From positions 89,303-153,302 of the forward strand of contig NZ_LZTA01000081.1 of the NCBI RefSeq assembly GCF_001665875.1: 64,000 bases of DNA, read 5' to 3'. The DNA is from Mycobacterium sp. 852002-40037_SCH5390672 (GTDB lineage: Bacteria; Actinomycetota; Actinomycetes; Mycobacteriales; Mycobacteriaceae). The translations under genes were made by a program, and so were the position numbers. The notes beneath the pieces were generated by a model, which was not told where the DNA came from, made no database searches, and saw only the letters and a program-made list of their open reading frames with translations. Below are positions 37,348-46,782 of the stretch, piece after piece (the stretch's first letter is position 1; each line of letters begins with the position of its first letter).

Positions 37348-38895
37348 ATGCCTGCAAAAGCGCCTCAGCCCTCGCGTCATCTCGAGGTCGAGCGCAAGTT
37401 CGACGTGGTTGAGTCCACGGTGTCACCCTCGTTCGAAGGGATCGCCGCGGTCGCCCACGTCGAGAAGTCGCCGATGCAAACCCTGGATGCGACGTACTTC
37501 GACACGCCCATACACGACTTGGCGCGCAACAAAATAACCCTGCGCCGCCGCACCGGTGGCACCGACGCGGGATGGCACCTGAAGCTGCCGGCCGGACCAG
37601 ACGCCCGCACCGAGGTGCGCACACCGCTGGACGCCTCGGGTGGAAACGACATCGTGCCCGACGAGTTGAGGGATGTGGTGCTGGCCATTGTCCGCGACCG
37701 TCCGTTGCAGCCGGTCGCGCGCATCACCACCCGGCGCGAAAGCCAGGTGCTCTACGACGCCGCAGGCACCGCGGTGGCCGAGTTCAGCAACGACCATGTC
37801 ATTGCATGGTCTACCCGCGACTCCGAGGACACCGACGCCGCGCCCACCGAGCAGGAATGGCGCGAGTGGGAATTGGAGCTCCTCGAGGCCAGTGGGCTGT
37901 CCAACGGGACGGCCGGCGTCGAGCTGCTGAACCGGTTGAGCAATCGGCTGCTGGACGCCGGCGCGGCACCGGCCGGTCACGGCTCCAAGCTGGCGCGGGT
38001 GCTGGGTACCACGTCGCCACCCAACGGCGGTGCGCCGTCCGACGATCCGCTGCAACGCGCGATCGCCGAGCAAGTTCGTGAGCTGCTGGTGTGGGATCGC
38101 GCGGTGCGCGCCGACGCCTACGACTCCATTCACCAGATGCGGGTGACCACCCGCAAGCTACGCAGCCTGCTGCGGGACTACCAGGAGTCCTACGGGCTGC
38201 CCGAGGAAGGGTGGGTGCTGGACGAGTTACGCGAGCTCGCCGCAATTCTGGGTGTGGCGCGCGACGCCGAGGTGCTGGCCGAGCGATACGAACACGACTT
38301 GGACGGGCTCGCACCGGAATTGGTGCGCGGACCGGTGCGCGAACGTCTGGTCGGGGGTGCCCAGCGCCGCTACCAGACCGGGCTGCGCCGGTCATTGATC
38401 GCCATGCGATCGCAGCGATACTTCCGTCTGCTCGACTCCCTGGACCTGATAGTGGCCGAAACCCCCGGCGCCGCCACGGCCGAGGAACAGGCGCCGGTGA
38501 CCATCGAGGCCGCCTACAAGAAGGTACGCAAGGCCCAGAAGGCCGCCGCCGAGGTCGACCGCGAACACCCCGACGACCAACACCAGCGCGACGAAGCAAT
38601 CCATCGGATCCGCAAGCGCGCCAAGCGACTTCGCTACACCGCTTCCGCTACCGGCGCGGCCGGGGTGTCCGAACAGGCCAAGGCGGTCCAGTCGCTGCTC
38701 GGTGATCATCAAGACAGCGTCGTCAGCCGCGAGCATCTGCGCCTGGAGGCCGAAACCGCGCACGCCGCCGCTGAGGACACCTTCACCTACGGACTGTTGT
38801 ATCAGCGGGAGGCCGACTTGGCCGACCGGTGCCGTGACCAACTCGACGACACCTTGCGCAAACTCGCCAAAGCGGTGCGCAAAGCGGGTCACTAG
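37348..38895 (+). CDS. CYTH and CHAD domain protein (Rv2226-like)
   Basis: The 515-residue protein joins an N-terminal CYTH domain, with the ExExK-type motif HLEVERKFDV (residues 11-20) and TLRRRTGG, to a C-terminal CHAD domain from about 230, with the histidine-rich helices SIHQMRVTTRKLRSLLRDY and AIHRIRKRAKRLRYT. CYTH domains bind triphosphates and CHAD domains bind polyphosphate, so a role in polyphosphate or triphosphate handling is likely, though unproven here. The length is close to that of Rv2226. It ends 11 bases from the 3' end of the RNase P RNA. Confidence 0.9.
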   Translation: MPAKAPQPSRHLEVERKFDVVESTVSPSFEGIAAVAHVEKSPMQTLDATYFDTPIHDLARNKITLRRRTGGTDAGWHLKLPAGPDARTEVRTPLDASGGNDIVPDELRDVVLAIVRDRPLQPVARITTRRESQVLYDAAGTAVAEFSNDHVIAWSTRDSEDTDAAPTEQEWREWELELLEASGLSNGTAGVELLNRLSNRLLDAGAAPAGHGSKLARVLGTTSPPNGGAPSDDPLQRAIAEQVRELLVWDRAVRADAYDSIHQMRVTTRKLRSLLRDYQESYGLPEEGWVLDELRELAAILGVARDAEVLAERYEHDLDGLAPELVRGPVRERLVGGAQRRYQTGLRRSLIAMRSQRYFRLLDSLDLIVAETPGAATAEEQAPVTIEAAYKKVRKAQKAAAEVDREHPDDQHQRDEAIHRIRKRAKRLRYTASATGAAGVSEQAKAVQSLLGDHQDSVVSREHLRLEAETAHAAAEDTFTYGLLYQREADLADRCRDQLDDTLRKLAKAVRKAGH

Positions 38896-38906
38896 AAGCT
38901 GAAGGC

Positions 38907-39310
<404 letters not shown>

Positions 39311-39416
39311 GCGACGATCCACGGTACTACCTGCGGCATGCTGGGGCCAGCAACGCTCGAGCGTCCCGTCGGATCTATCTATGGTGAAGAGGCAGACCAA
39401 CACCCGGGAGGCCGCG

Positions 39417-40127
39417 ATGTCCCAGTGGAAAAGGCGTGTCGACACTGGCGATTGGGACGCCATCGCCACCGCGGTCGACGAATACGGCGGGGCGCTGCTG
39501 CCGCGGCTGGTCACGGCCGGCGAAGCGGCCCGGCTGCGCAAGCTCTATGCCGATGACGACCTGTTTCGGTCGACCATCGACATGGCGCCCAAACGCTATG
39601 GCGCCGGGCAATACCGCTATTTTCATGCGCCCTACCCCGAACCGATCGAACAGCTCAAACAGGCGCTCTACCCACGGCTGCTGCCGATAGCGCGCGATTG
39701 GTGGGGCAAGCTCGGCCGGGCCGCACCCTGGCCGGACAGCTTCGACGACTGGCTGGCGACGTGCCACGCCGCCGGCCAGAGCAGATCCACCGCCCTGATG
39801 CTGAAATACGGTGCGGGCGACTGGAATGCCCTGCACCGGGATCTGTACGGTGAATTGATTTTCCCGCTACAGGTGGTCATCAACCTGAGCAACCCCGACA
39901 CCGACTACACCGGCGGCGAATTCCTGCTCGTCGAACAACGGCTGCGGGCCCAATCCCGCGGCACGGCAACACAACTCCCGCAGGGACACGGGTATGTCTT
40001 CACCACCCGGGAACGGCCGGTGCCCTCGGCCAGAGGATGGTCCGCGGCGCCGGTGCGCCACGGCGTCTCGGTCGTTCGTTCCGGCGAGCGCTACGCGATG
40101 GGCTTGATCTTTCACGACGCGGCGTAG
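39417..40127 (+). CDS. 2-oxoglutarate/Fe(II) oxygenase-like protein (Rv2227-like)
   Basis: The 236-residue protein has a double-stranded beta-helix oxygenase pattern: LMLKYGAGDWNALHRDLYGELIFPLQVVINLS, with an H-x-D metal pair in LHRD, TGGEFLLVEQR, and VRHGVSVVRSGERYAMGLIFH, which supplies the distal histidine and the 2-oxoglutarate-binding arginine. Substrate is unknown. The ATG at 39417 has GGGAGG 5 bases upstream; an in-frame ATG at 39381 would add 12 residues. It lies just downstream of the divergent RNase P RNA, whose promoter must overlap this gene's upstream region. Confidence 0.8.
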   Translation: MSQWKRRVDTGDWDAIATAVDEYGGALLPRLVTAGEAARLRKLYADDDLFRSTIDMAPKRYGAGQYRYFHAPYPEPIEQLKQALYPRLLPIARDWWGKLGRAAPWPDSFDDWLATCHAAGQSRSTALMLKYGAGDWNALHRDLYGELIFPLQVVINLSNPDTDYTGGEFLLVEQRLRAQSRGTATQLPQGHGYVFTTRERPVPSARGWSAAPVRHGVSVVRSGERYAMGLIFHDAA

Positions 40128-40130
40128 GGG

Positions 40131-40763
40131 CTAACCGGTTCGCCGCATGACCATCAGGTTGTCGGTCATCGCTGCGACTTCCCCGTTCGGTCCGACCGCT
40201 TCGCGGTCGACGGCCTCGGTCCGCAGCCGCGTCCAGCGCGGTGCATCCAGGTGTAGCGACGCGAGGACCTCCTCGATGCCGGCGAAGTGGTGATCGTGAT
40301 GCTGCGCCCATGGCGGGGGCGCTCCATGGTCGACGATCAACAGCACACCGCCAAGGTTCACCCGCTCGGCCGCCCGCTGCAGCACGCCGTCGCGTTCCAG
40401 TCGAGCCGGCGAGTGCAGATACTGGGCCGATACCAGATCGAAGGTCCCTTCCGGGAAGCTGTCGTTGAGGTCATGTCGCTGAAAGTCGATGTGTGTCAGC
40501 ACGTTCCGCGCCAACGCCGCCTCGGTGGCGCGCTGCAACGCGGTGGCTGAGACGTCGACGGCCACCACGTCCCAGCCGCGCTCGGCCAGCCACAGCGCGT
40601 CGGCTCCTTCCCCGCAGCCTAGGTCGAGAGCCCGGCCCACCGGCAGGTCGGCGGCCACCTCGGCCAGGCGGGGATTGACCCGTCCGCTCCACACCCGCTC
40701 CGCCGAGCGGTAGCGCTCCTCCCAAAACTGCACAGCATCATCAGGTTTGCACGAATTCTCCAC
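40131..40763 (-). CDS. Class I SAM-dependent methyltransferase
   Basis: The 210-residue protein has the SAM-binding motif ALDLGCGEGADALWLAERGWDVVAVDVS (about residues 45-72), FDLVSAQYLHSP for motif IV and NLGGVLLIVDHG for motif V. The HHDHH cluster near residue 155 is unusual and may bind metal. Its stop lies 3 bases from the convergent Rv2227-like gene, and its start is 46 bases from the divergent XRE-cupin regulator. This methyltransferase/XRE-cupin divergent pairing suggests the regulator controls it. The substrate is unknown. Confidence 0.88.
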   Translation of the reverse strand: MENSCKPDDAVQFWEERYRSAERVWSGRVNPRLAEVAADLPVGRALDLGCGEGADALWLAERGWDVVAVDVSATALQRATEAALARNVLTHIDFQRHDLNDSFPEGTFDLVSAQYLHSPARLERDGVLQRAAERVNLGGVLLIVDHGAPPPWAQHHDHHFAGIEEVLASLHLDAPRWTRLRTEAVDREAVGPNGEVAAMTDNLMVMRRTG

Positions 40764-40809
40764 ACCGCGAGCTTGCCTACCCGTATGCAGTTTGCCAAGC
40801 TGAATTGCT

Positions 40810-41385
40810 ATGCAGGCAAAGACCCCGCCCGATATCGACCTCCAGGTGCGCCGGCGGCTCCGGGAACTGCGCGTGCAGCGCGGCTTGACGCTGCAAGAGG
40901 TAGGCGAGCGCGCCGGGATCGACGTCTCGACGCTCAGCCGCCTCGAATCCGGGAAACGCCGGCTGGCATTGGATCACCTGCCGCGGCTGGCCCGGGCGCT
41001 GTCGGTCAGCACCGACGAGCTGTTGCAGGCGCCGCCTACCGCCGACCCACGGGTGCGCGGCACCGCTCACACCCACCACGGCGTCACCTATTGGCCGCTG
41101 ACCCGCCGGGGCCCCGCCGGCGGCCTGCACGCGTTCAAGGTTCGGGTCAGCGCGCGGCGCCGCACCCCGCCCGCCGAGCTGCCGGTGCACGAGGGCCAGG
41201 ACTGGATGTATGTGCTCTCCGGGCGGATGCGGCTCATCCTGGGCGAGCGCGACTTCACCATCGACCCTGGCCAAGCCGTCGAATTCTCGACGTGGACGCC
41301 GCACTGGTTCGGGGTGGTCGACGGGCCGGTGGAAGCCATCGTGATCTTCGGACCGCACGGCGAGCGGCTCCACCTGCATAGCTGA
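40810..41385 (+). CDS. XRE-family HTH regulator with cupin domain
   Basis: The 191-residue protein has an N-terminal helix-turn-helix (LRELRVQRGLTLQEVGERAGIDVSTLSRLESGKR, residues about 17-50) and a C-terminal cupin domain (about 110-190) with PVHEGQDWMYVLSGRMRLILGERDFTIDPG and WTPHWFGVV. The cupin probably senses a small ligand. It starts 46 bases from the divergent methyltransferase gene, so one short region holds both promoters. It is followed by the P450 after 47 bases and may be in its transcript. Confidence 0.9.
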   Translation: MQAKTPPDIDLQVRRRLRELRVQRGLTLQEVGERAGIDVSTLSRLESGKRRLALDHLPRLARALSVSTDELLQAPPTADPRVRGTAHTHHGVTYWPLTRRGPAGGLHAFKVRVSARRRTPPAELPVHEGQDWMYVLSGRMRLILGERDFTIDPGQAVEFSTWTPHWFGVVDGPVEAIVIFGPHGERLHLHS

Positions 41386-41432
41386 CTCATAAGACCATTG
41401 CCCAACAGGCAGGTCGGTGCCAGGCTGACCGG

Positions 41433-42611
41433 ATGACCGAAGCCGAAAGTTTCGTCGACCAGGCGGTCACGGGGCTCGCAGAGCCGCAACCGATGTACAA
41501 GGCGCTGCGCGAAACCAGCCCCGTGTTCCGGTCGCCGCAGGCGGTTGTTCTCAGCCGCCTGGCCGACATCGAAATGGCGCTCAAACACACCGAGGTGTTC
41601 TCGTCGAACATGGACGCGGTCGATCTGGGTAACGTGCGGCCGCTGATCCCGCTACAGATCGACCCGCCCGAACACGCGAAGTATCGGCGCATCCTCGACC
41701 CACTGTTCACTCCGCGGGAGATGGTCCGGCGCGAGCCACGCGTCACCGAGCTGGTCAACGAGATGATCGATCGCTTCGCGGGCCGGGGCGAGTGCGACTT
41801 CCACGCCGAGTTCGCGGTGCCGCTGCCCTGCACGGTCTTTCTGCAGCTGCTCGGCCTGCCGCTGGACGACCTAGAGCAGTTCCTGGTGTGGAAGGACGGC
41901 GTGATCCGCCCCGCGGGCGACTCGGGTTTCGGCCGCCGCCACGAGAGCTCGGCGGGCGTGGCCCAACAAATCTACGAGTACTTCGACCGCGCCATCGACG
42001 ATCACATCGCCCACCCCCGCGACGACGTGCTATCCGCAATGATCGCGGCGAACTTCAAAGACGAGGCCGGCCAACCGCTGTCGCGCGACGAGCTGCTCGA
42101 CATCTGCTTCCTGTTCCTCATCGCCGGACTGGACACGGTCACCGACTCGCTCGACTGTTTCTTCGTGTACCTCGCGCGCCACCCCGATCATCGCCATCAA
42201 CTCGTCGAGCAGCCCGACGTCCTGCCCAGCGCGGTGGAGGAGCTGTTGCGTTGGGAGACACCGGTGCCCGGCGTCGCTCGGGTCGCCATCCAGGACGTCG
42301 AGGTGGGCGGGTGCCCGATCAGCAAGGGCGAGCGCGTCAGCCCGTTACTGGGTGCTGCCAATACCGACCCGGCGGAGTTCCCCGACCCGGAGCTGGTGGA
42401 CTTCACCCGCAACCCCAACCGGCACCGGGCTTTCGGCGGCGGTCCGCACCGCTGCCTCGGCTCGCACCTTGCCCGCATGGAACTGCGGGTCGCGCTGCGC
42501 GAATTCCACCGGCGCATACCGGATTACGAGATCAAGCCCGGCACCGAGCTGGCCTACACCGCCGCCCTGCGCTCGGTGGAGTCGCTACCGCTGGTGTTTC
42601 CGGTGCCATGA
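41433..42611 (+). CDS. Cytochrome P450
   Basis: The 392-residue P450 has the heme-binding loop FGGGPHRCLGSHLAR with ligand Cys341, the K-helix ExxR (in EELLRWETP) and an I-helix FLIAGLDTVTDSLDCFF in which the usual acidic-threonine pair appears as DT. The N-terminus is soluble type. The ferredoxin gene 49 bases downstream is its natural electron donor. The substrate is unknown and no CYP number can be given from sequence alone. It is not in this position in M. tuberculosis. Confidence 0.93.
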   Translation: MTEAESFVDQAVTGLAEPQPMYKALRETSPVFRSPQAVVLSRLADIEMALKHTEVFSSNMDAVDLGNVRPLIPLQIDPPEHAKYRRILDPLFTPREMVRREPRVTELVNEMIDRFAGRGECDFHAEFAVPLPCTVFLQLLGLPLDDLEQFLVWKDGVIRPAGDSGFGRRHESSAGVAQQIYEYFDRAIDDHIAHPRDDVLSAMIAANFKDEAGQPLSRDELLDICFLFLIAGLDTVTDSLDCFFVYLARHPDHRHQLVEQPDVLPSAVEELLRWETPVPGVARVAIQDVEVGGCPISKGERVSPLLGAANTDPAEFPDPELVDFTRNPNRHRAFGGGPHRCLGSHLARMELRVALREFHRRIPDYEIKPGTELAYTAALRSVESLPLVFPVP

Positions 42612-42660
42612 CCCCCGCCGGCGACAATGCAGAGCGAAGCGATGAGGAGGAGCGGCGCCG

Positions 42661-42855
42661 ATGACCCGCATAGCCGTCGACCCCGACCGCTGCGCCGGCC
42701 ACGGGCGCTGCTACACCCTGGCGCCCGACGTCTTCGACGCCGACGAGGTCGGCCACTGCCAGGTGCTCGTCGACCAGGTGTCCGGCGAACTCGAAACCCA
42801 GGCCGTCACGGCCGAGCAGAACTGCCCGGAAGGCGCCATCACACTGGCTCGTTGA
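42661..42855 (+). CDS. [3Fe-4S]-type ferredoxin
   Basis: The 64-residue protein has RCAGHGRCY with Cys11 and Cys17 and a histidine (14) in place of the middle cysteine, and Cys55 in NCPEGAI, the typical arrangement of small actinobacterial ferredoxins that donate electrons to P450s. It follows the P450 gene directly; the short gap contains GAGGAGCGGCG just before the ATG. The pair is probably one transcript. Confidence 0.93.
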   Translation: MTRIAVDPDRCAGHGRCYTLAPDVFDADEVGHCQVLVDQVSGELETQAVTAEQNCPEGAITLAR

Positions 42856-42925
42856 ACGTCGGGCCGGCGACATCCGTCTGCTATCGAATCGGGCTAGAAC
42901 ACGGCGCACCGGGGTAACCCCGGGT

Positions 42926-44878
42926 ATGGCCATGAACGTCGCTCACAAACTGATCAGCTCGCATCTGGAGTCCGGGCAGATGTCGCCGGGAGAAGAGATC
43001 GCGATCCGCGTCGATCAGACGCTCACCCAGGATGCGACCGGCACGCTGGTGATGCAGGAACTCGAGGCGCTCGGGCTCGATCGCGCCCGCACCGAGGTCA
43101 GCGTGCAGTATGTCGACCATAACCTGCTGCAGGGCGACGAGAAGAACGCCGAGGATCACGAGTACCTGCGCACCGCGGCGCAACGCTTCGGCCTGTGGTT
43201 CTCGAAACCGGGCAACGGAGTCTCGCACCCCACCCACATGCAGCGCTTCGGCATCCCCGGCAAGACGATGGTGGGCTCGGATTCCCACACTCCGGCAGCC
43301 GGATCGCTGGGCATGCTCGCGATCGGCGTCGGCGGTCTCGAGGTGGCGCTCGCGATCACCGGGCGCCCACTGCACATCCGCATGCCCGAGGTATGGGGGG
43401 TGCGGCTCGACGGTGAACTGCCCCAGTGGTGTTCGGCCAAAGACGTGATCTTGGAGATGTTGCGCCGCCACGACGTCAAAGGCGGGGTGAACAGGATCAT
43501 CGAGTATCACGGTCCCGGCGTGACGACGCTGACGGCGATGGACCGCCACGTCATCGCCAACATGGGAGCCGAACTCGGCGCCACGACGACGGTGTTTCCC
43601 AGCGACGACGCCGTTCGCGAATTCCTGCGGGCCGAGGGACGCGAGGACGACTGGATAGAACTGCTGGCCGACGAGGACGCGGGCTACGACGTCGAGGACA
43701 CCATCGACCTGTCGCAGATCGAGCCGCTGATCGCCAAACCGTCGTCGCCGGGCAACGTGGTACCGGTGCGCGAGGTGACTGGCGAGGAGATCGCCCAGGC
43801 GGTGATCGGCTCCAGCGCCAACCCCGGGCTGCGCGATTTCGCGATCGCGGCCGCGATGGTGGCGGGACGCCAGACGGCCCCGCAGGTCAGCTTCGACATC
43901 AACCCGACGTCGCGCGAGATCCTGGCCGACCTGACCAAGATGGGCGCGACGCTGGATCTGGTGGTGGCCGGCGCGCGCATCCACCAAGCAGGCTGCCTGG
44001 GCTGCATCGGCATGGGCCAGGCTCCCGCGGTCGGTCGCAACTCGCTGCGCACCATGCCTCGCAACTTCCCCGGCCGGTCTGGCACCAAGGAGGATGCCGT
44101 CTGGCTGTGCTCGCCCGAGACCGCCGCGGCCTCGGCGCTGACGGGCGTGATCACCGATCCGCGGGACTGGGCCAAACAGGAGCAGATGGAGTATCCGAAA
44201 CTCGATCTGCCCGAGCGCAATTCCGTCAACACCGCAATGCTGGTACCTCCACTCGACGCCGAGGAGGCACAACGTGTCGAACCGGTGAAGGGGCCCAACA
44301 TCTCCAGCCTGCCGGAGTTGTCACCGCTGCCCGACGAAATCGAGGCGCCGGTGCTACTCAAGCTCGGCGACAACATCTCCACCGACGAAATCTCACCGGC
44401 AGGCGTACAGGCTCTTCCGCTTCGGTCCAACATCCCGAAGCTCGCGATGTTCAGCTTCACCCGGGTCGACGACTCCTATCCGGAGCGGGCTCAAAAGGCC
44501 GGCGACGCTGGGCACATCATTGTCGCCGGGGACAACTACGGCCAAGGCTCCTCGCGTGAGCACGCCGCAATCGCACCGCGCTACCTCGGGTTGCGCGTGG
44601 TCATCGCCAAGTCCTTCGCGCGCATCCACTGGCAAAACCTGGCAAACTATGGAATTTTGGCGCTCGAGTTCGAAAATCCCGACGATTACGACTCCCTCGA
44701 CCAAGACGACACCCTGCGCATCCAAAATCTGAACGCGCTCGAAGAAGAGGATGCCCTGCGGGTCGACAATGTCGGAAAGGACTCGTCATTCGCTGTACGG
44801 CATCGACTTTCGCCACGACAAGTCAAGGACGTGTTGGCCGGCGGCCTGATCCCACGACTCAACCAAGAGCAGGACTGA
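42926..44878 (+). CDS. Aconitate hydratase family protein with an altered cluster-ligand motif
   Basis: The 650-residue protein is of the short (about 640-residue) bacterial aconitase group. It has VSVQYVDHNL, VGSDSHTPAAGSLGMLAIGVGGLEV, and the C-terminal swivel domain with DNISTDEISPAG and GDNYGQGSSREHAA (catalytic SRE). Two [4Fe-4S] cysteines are present, Cys357 and Cys360 in GCLGCIG. The third, expected in a G-S-C-T-N motif about 60 residues earlier, reads G-S-S-A-N with Ser297 at the ligand position. The enzyme would isomerise citrate, homocitrate or a methylcitrate-type acid; the change makes aconitase activity uncertain. It is separate from the P450 pair (70-base gap). Confidence 0.85.
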   Translation: MAMNVAHKLISSHLESGQMSPGEEIAIRVDQTLTQDATGTLVMQELEALGLDRARTEVSVQYVDHNLLQGDEKNAEDHEYLRTAAQRFGLWFSKPGNGVSHPTHMQRFGIPGKTMVGSDSHTPAAGSLGMLAIGVGGLEVALAITGRPLHIRMPEVWGVRLDGELPQWCSAKDVILEMLRRHDVKGGVNRIIEYHGPGVTTLTAMDRHVIANMGAELGATTTVFPSDDAVREFLRAEGREDDWIELLADEDAGYDVEDTIDLSQIEPLIAKPSSPGNVVPVREVTGEEIAQAVIGSSANPGLRDFAIAAAMVAGRQTAPQVSFDINPTSREILADLTKMGATLDLVVAGARIHQAGCLGCIGMGQAPAVGRNSLRTMPRNFPGRSGTKEDAVWLCSPETAAASALTGVITDPRDWAKQEQMEYPKLDLPERNSVNTAMLVPPLDAEEAQRVEPVKGPNISSLPELSPLPDEIEAPVLLKLGDNISTDEISPAGVQALPLRSNIPKLAMFSFTRVDDSYPERAQKAGDAGHIIVAGDNYGQGSSREHAAIAPRYLGLRVVIAKSFARIHWQNLANYGILALEFENPDDYDSLDQDDTLRIQNLNALEEEDALRVDNVGKDSSFAVRHRLSPRQVKDVLAGGLIPRLNQEQD

Positions 44879-44881
44879 CGT

Positions 44882-46048
44882 TTACAGATAGGCCGTCTGG
44901 TTGACCAGCCGCACCGAAGATGCTCCGTCGGAATAGAATTCGGCGATACTCAGCGATGCGAGGTCGAGGTGCAACCGGTACAAGATGCCGGGCCCGGCGT
45001 CCAGCGCCTCGCGCAGCAGCATCTTGATGGGTGTCACGTGCGACACCAACAGCACCGTCGTTCCTTGCTGTGCGGCGACGATCCGGTCACGAACCCTCGA
45101 CACCCGACCGGCCACCGCGTCGAAGCTCTCACCGCCGGGCGGGGCGGTGCCGGTGTCGCGCAGCCAGCGGCCGTGCAGTTCGGGGTCGCGCTCGGCGGCC
45201 TCGGCGAAGGTGAGGCCCTCCCAGGCCCCGAAATCGGTCTCGATCAAGTCGTCGTCGACCGTCACGTCCAGGCCCAACGCCTTGGCGGCGGCCGCCGCCG
45301 TGTCGTAGGCCCGTTGCAACGGGGAGGCGAATACCGCCGAAATCCCGCCCCGCTGCGCCAGGTAGCGCGCCGCCGCATCGGCCTGCCGCCGCCCCATCTC
45401 GGTGAGCGCCGGGTTGCCGCGGCCCGAATAGCGCCGCTGCACCGACAACTCGGTCTGGCCGTGGCGCAGCAACAGCAGCCTGGTCGGGGTGCCACGCGCG
45501 CCGGTCCAGCCGGGCGCCGACGGGGAGGGCGCTGTCGCGGGCTCGGCCCTGGGCGGTTCGGGCTGGGTCCTGGGTGGTTCGGGTTCGGTCCTGAGCGGTT
45601 CGGATTGTGTCACCGGTCCGGACGTTTCCGTCGACCCGCCCGCCTCGGCCGCTGCGTCCATCGCCTCGTTGGCCAACCGATCCGCGTGTGTATTGCGCTC
45701 CCGCGGAATCCACGAGTAACTGATCCTCGCGAACCGCTGCGCCCGGCTTCTGGCCTGGGCGTGCAGTTCAATCAGATCGGGATGCTTGACCTTCCACCGC
45801 CCCGACATCTGTTCCACCAGCAGCTTGGAATCCAGATATACCGCGGCCTCGGTGGCACCCAGGTTCAGGGCATCGTCCAAACCGGCTATCAGACCGCGGT
45901 ATTCGGCCACATTGTTGGTTGCCCGGCCGATGGCTTGCTTGGCCTCCGCCAGCACGGTGGCGCGGTCCTGGGTCCACACCACCGCGCCATATCCGGCCGG
46001 CCCGGGGTTGCCGCGTGAACCTCCGTCGGCTTCGATGACGACTTTCAC
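44882..46048 (-). CDS. Bifunctional RNase H1/acid phosphatase (alpha-ribazole phosphatase-like), Rv2228c type
   Basis: The 388-residue protein has an N-terminal RNase H domain (residues 1-135; EADGGSRGNPGPAGYGAV, NNVAEYRGL, YLDSKLLVEQ, NTHADRLAN hold the four acidic metal ligands) and a C-terminal histidine phosphatase domain (from about 192; LLLLRHGQTELS with the phosphohistidine RHG, plus the second His in LLVSHVTPIK). In M. tuberculosis the RNase H half cuts RNA-DNA hybrids and the other half is a phosphatase of cobalamin (CobC) type. The two are joined by a proline-rich linker with a 7-residue repeat, longer than I recall for M. tuberculosis. Overlaps the next gene by 4 bases. Confidence 0.93.
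   Translation of the reverse strand: MKVVIEADGGSRGNPGPAGYGAVVWTQDRATVLAEAKQAIGRATNNVAEYRGLIAGLDDALNLGATEAAVYLDSKLLVEQMSGRWKVKHPDLIELHAQARSRAQRFARISYSWIPRERNTHADRLANEAMDAAAEAGGSTETSGPVTQSEPLRTEPEPPRTQPEPPRAEPATAPSPSAPGWTGARGTPTRLLLLRHGQTELSVQRRYSGRGNPALTEMGRRQADAAARYLAQRGGISAVFASPLQRAYDTAAAAAKALGLDVTVDDDLIETDFGAWEGLTFAEAAERDPELHGRWLRDTGTAPPGGESFDAVAGRVSRVRDRIVAAQQGTTVLLVSHVTPIKMLLREALDAGPGILYRLHLDLASLSIAEFYSDGASSVRLVNQTAYL
45541..45606. repeat. In-frame 21-bp minisatellite in the RNase H/phosphatase linker
   Basis: About three imperfect 21-base units with the core GCGGTTCGG or GTGGTTCGG followed by GGTCCTG encode a seven-residue Pro-Arg-Glu-rich repeat (EPLRTE, PEPPRTQ, PEPPRAE). The number of units could vary between strains without changing the frame. 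Confidence 0.6.
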
Positions 46049-46782
46049 TGATCAAATCCCTTGACGCGCAGCAGGATCGCGCCGCATTCCGGGCAGCGCA
46101 CCACATCGTCATCGGCGGCCGCCGAAATGCGCGACAGCTCGCCGCGGTCGATCTCGATCCGGCAGGCCCCGCACCGGCGTCCCAACAGCTGCCCGGCGCC
46201 CGGGCCTCCCCCGGCACGCTGTCGTTCGTACAGGGCGGACAGCACCGGATCCAGTGCCGCACTCAGCGAGTCACGCCGCGCGGACTGAAGCTCGCGGGCC
46301 TCGCTGATTTCGGCGACCGCAGCGTCAAGGGCCTGGCGCGCGCCGGCCATCTCGGCCTCCAATGACGTGAGCGTCTGCTGCTCACCGTCCAGCTGGGATT
46401 GCAGCTCCTCGCGACGTTCCATCACCTCCAGCAGCGAGTCCTCCAGGCTGGTTTGACGGCGCTGCAAGGTCTCCAGCTCGTGCTGAAGATCCGACAGTTG
46501 CTTGGCGTCGGTCGCGCCGGACTGCAGCAGCGAACGGTCGCGGTCTTCGCGCTGGCGCACCGCGTCGATCTCCGCCTCGAGCCGCGACACGTGGGCATCG
46601 ATGTCTTCCACGGCGATGCGCACGGCGGCCAGTCGGTCACTGGCGGCCTCGTATTCCACCTGCAACCGCTCGCAGGCCTCTTGTTCCGGCAGGTGCGTAG
46701 CCCGGTGCGTGATGCGGGACAGCTCGGCATCGAGTTTCGACAATTCGAGTAGCGAACGCTGCTGTGTTACTTCGGCTTTCAT
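46045..46782 (-). CDS. Coiled-coil zinc-ribbon protein (Rv2229c-like)
   Basis: The 245-residue protein has a long N-terminal coiled coil (about residues 5-185, Leu/Glu/Gln/Arg-rich heptads) and a C-terminal C4 zinc ribbon with CGACRIEI and [10 protein letters not shown]. This is the zf-RING_7/DUF164 family; its role is unclear, though it is often found beside Nif3-type and RNase H genes. Overlaps by 4 bases with genes on both sides, so the four-gene minus-strand operon (cobC, Nif3-like, this gene, RNase H) is translationally coupled. Confidence 0.9.
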   Translation of the reverse strand: MKAEVTQQRSLLELSKLDAELSRITHRATHLPEQEACERLQVEYEAASDRLAAVRIAVEDIDAHVSRLEAEIDAVRQREDRDRSLLQSGATDAKQLSDLQHELETLQRRQTSLEDSLLEVMERREELQSQLDGEQQTLTSLEAEMAGARQALDAAVAEISEARELQSARRDSLSAALDPVLSALYERQRAGGGPGAGQLLGRRCGACRIEIDRGELSRISAAADDDVVRCPECGAILLRVKGFDQ

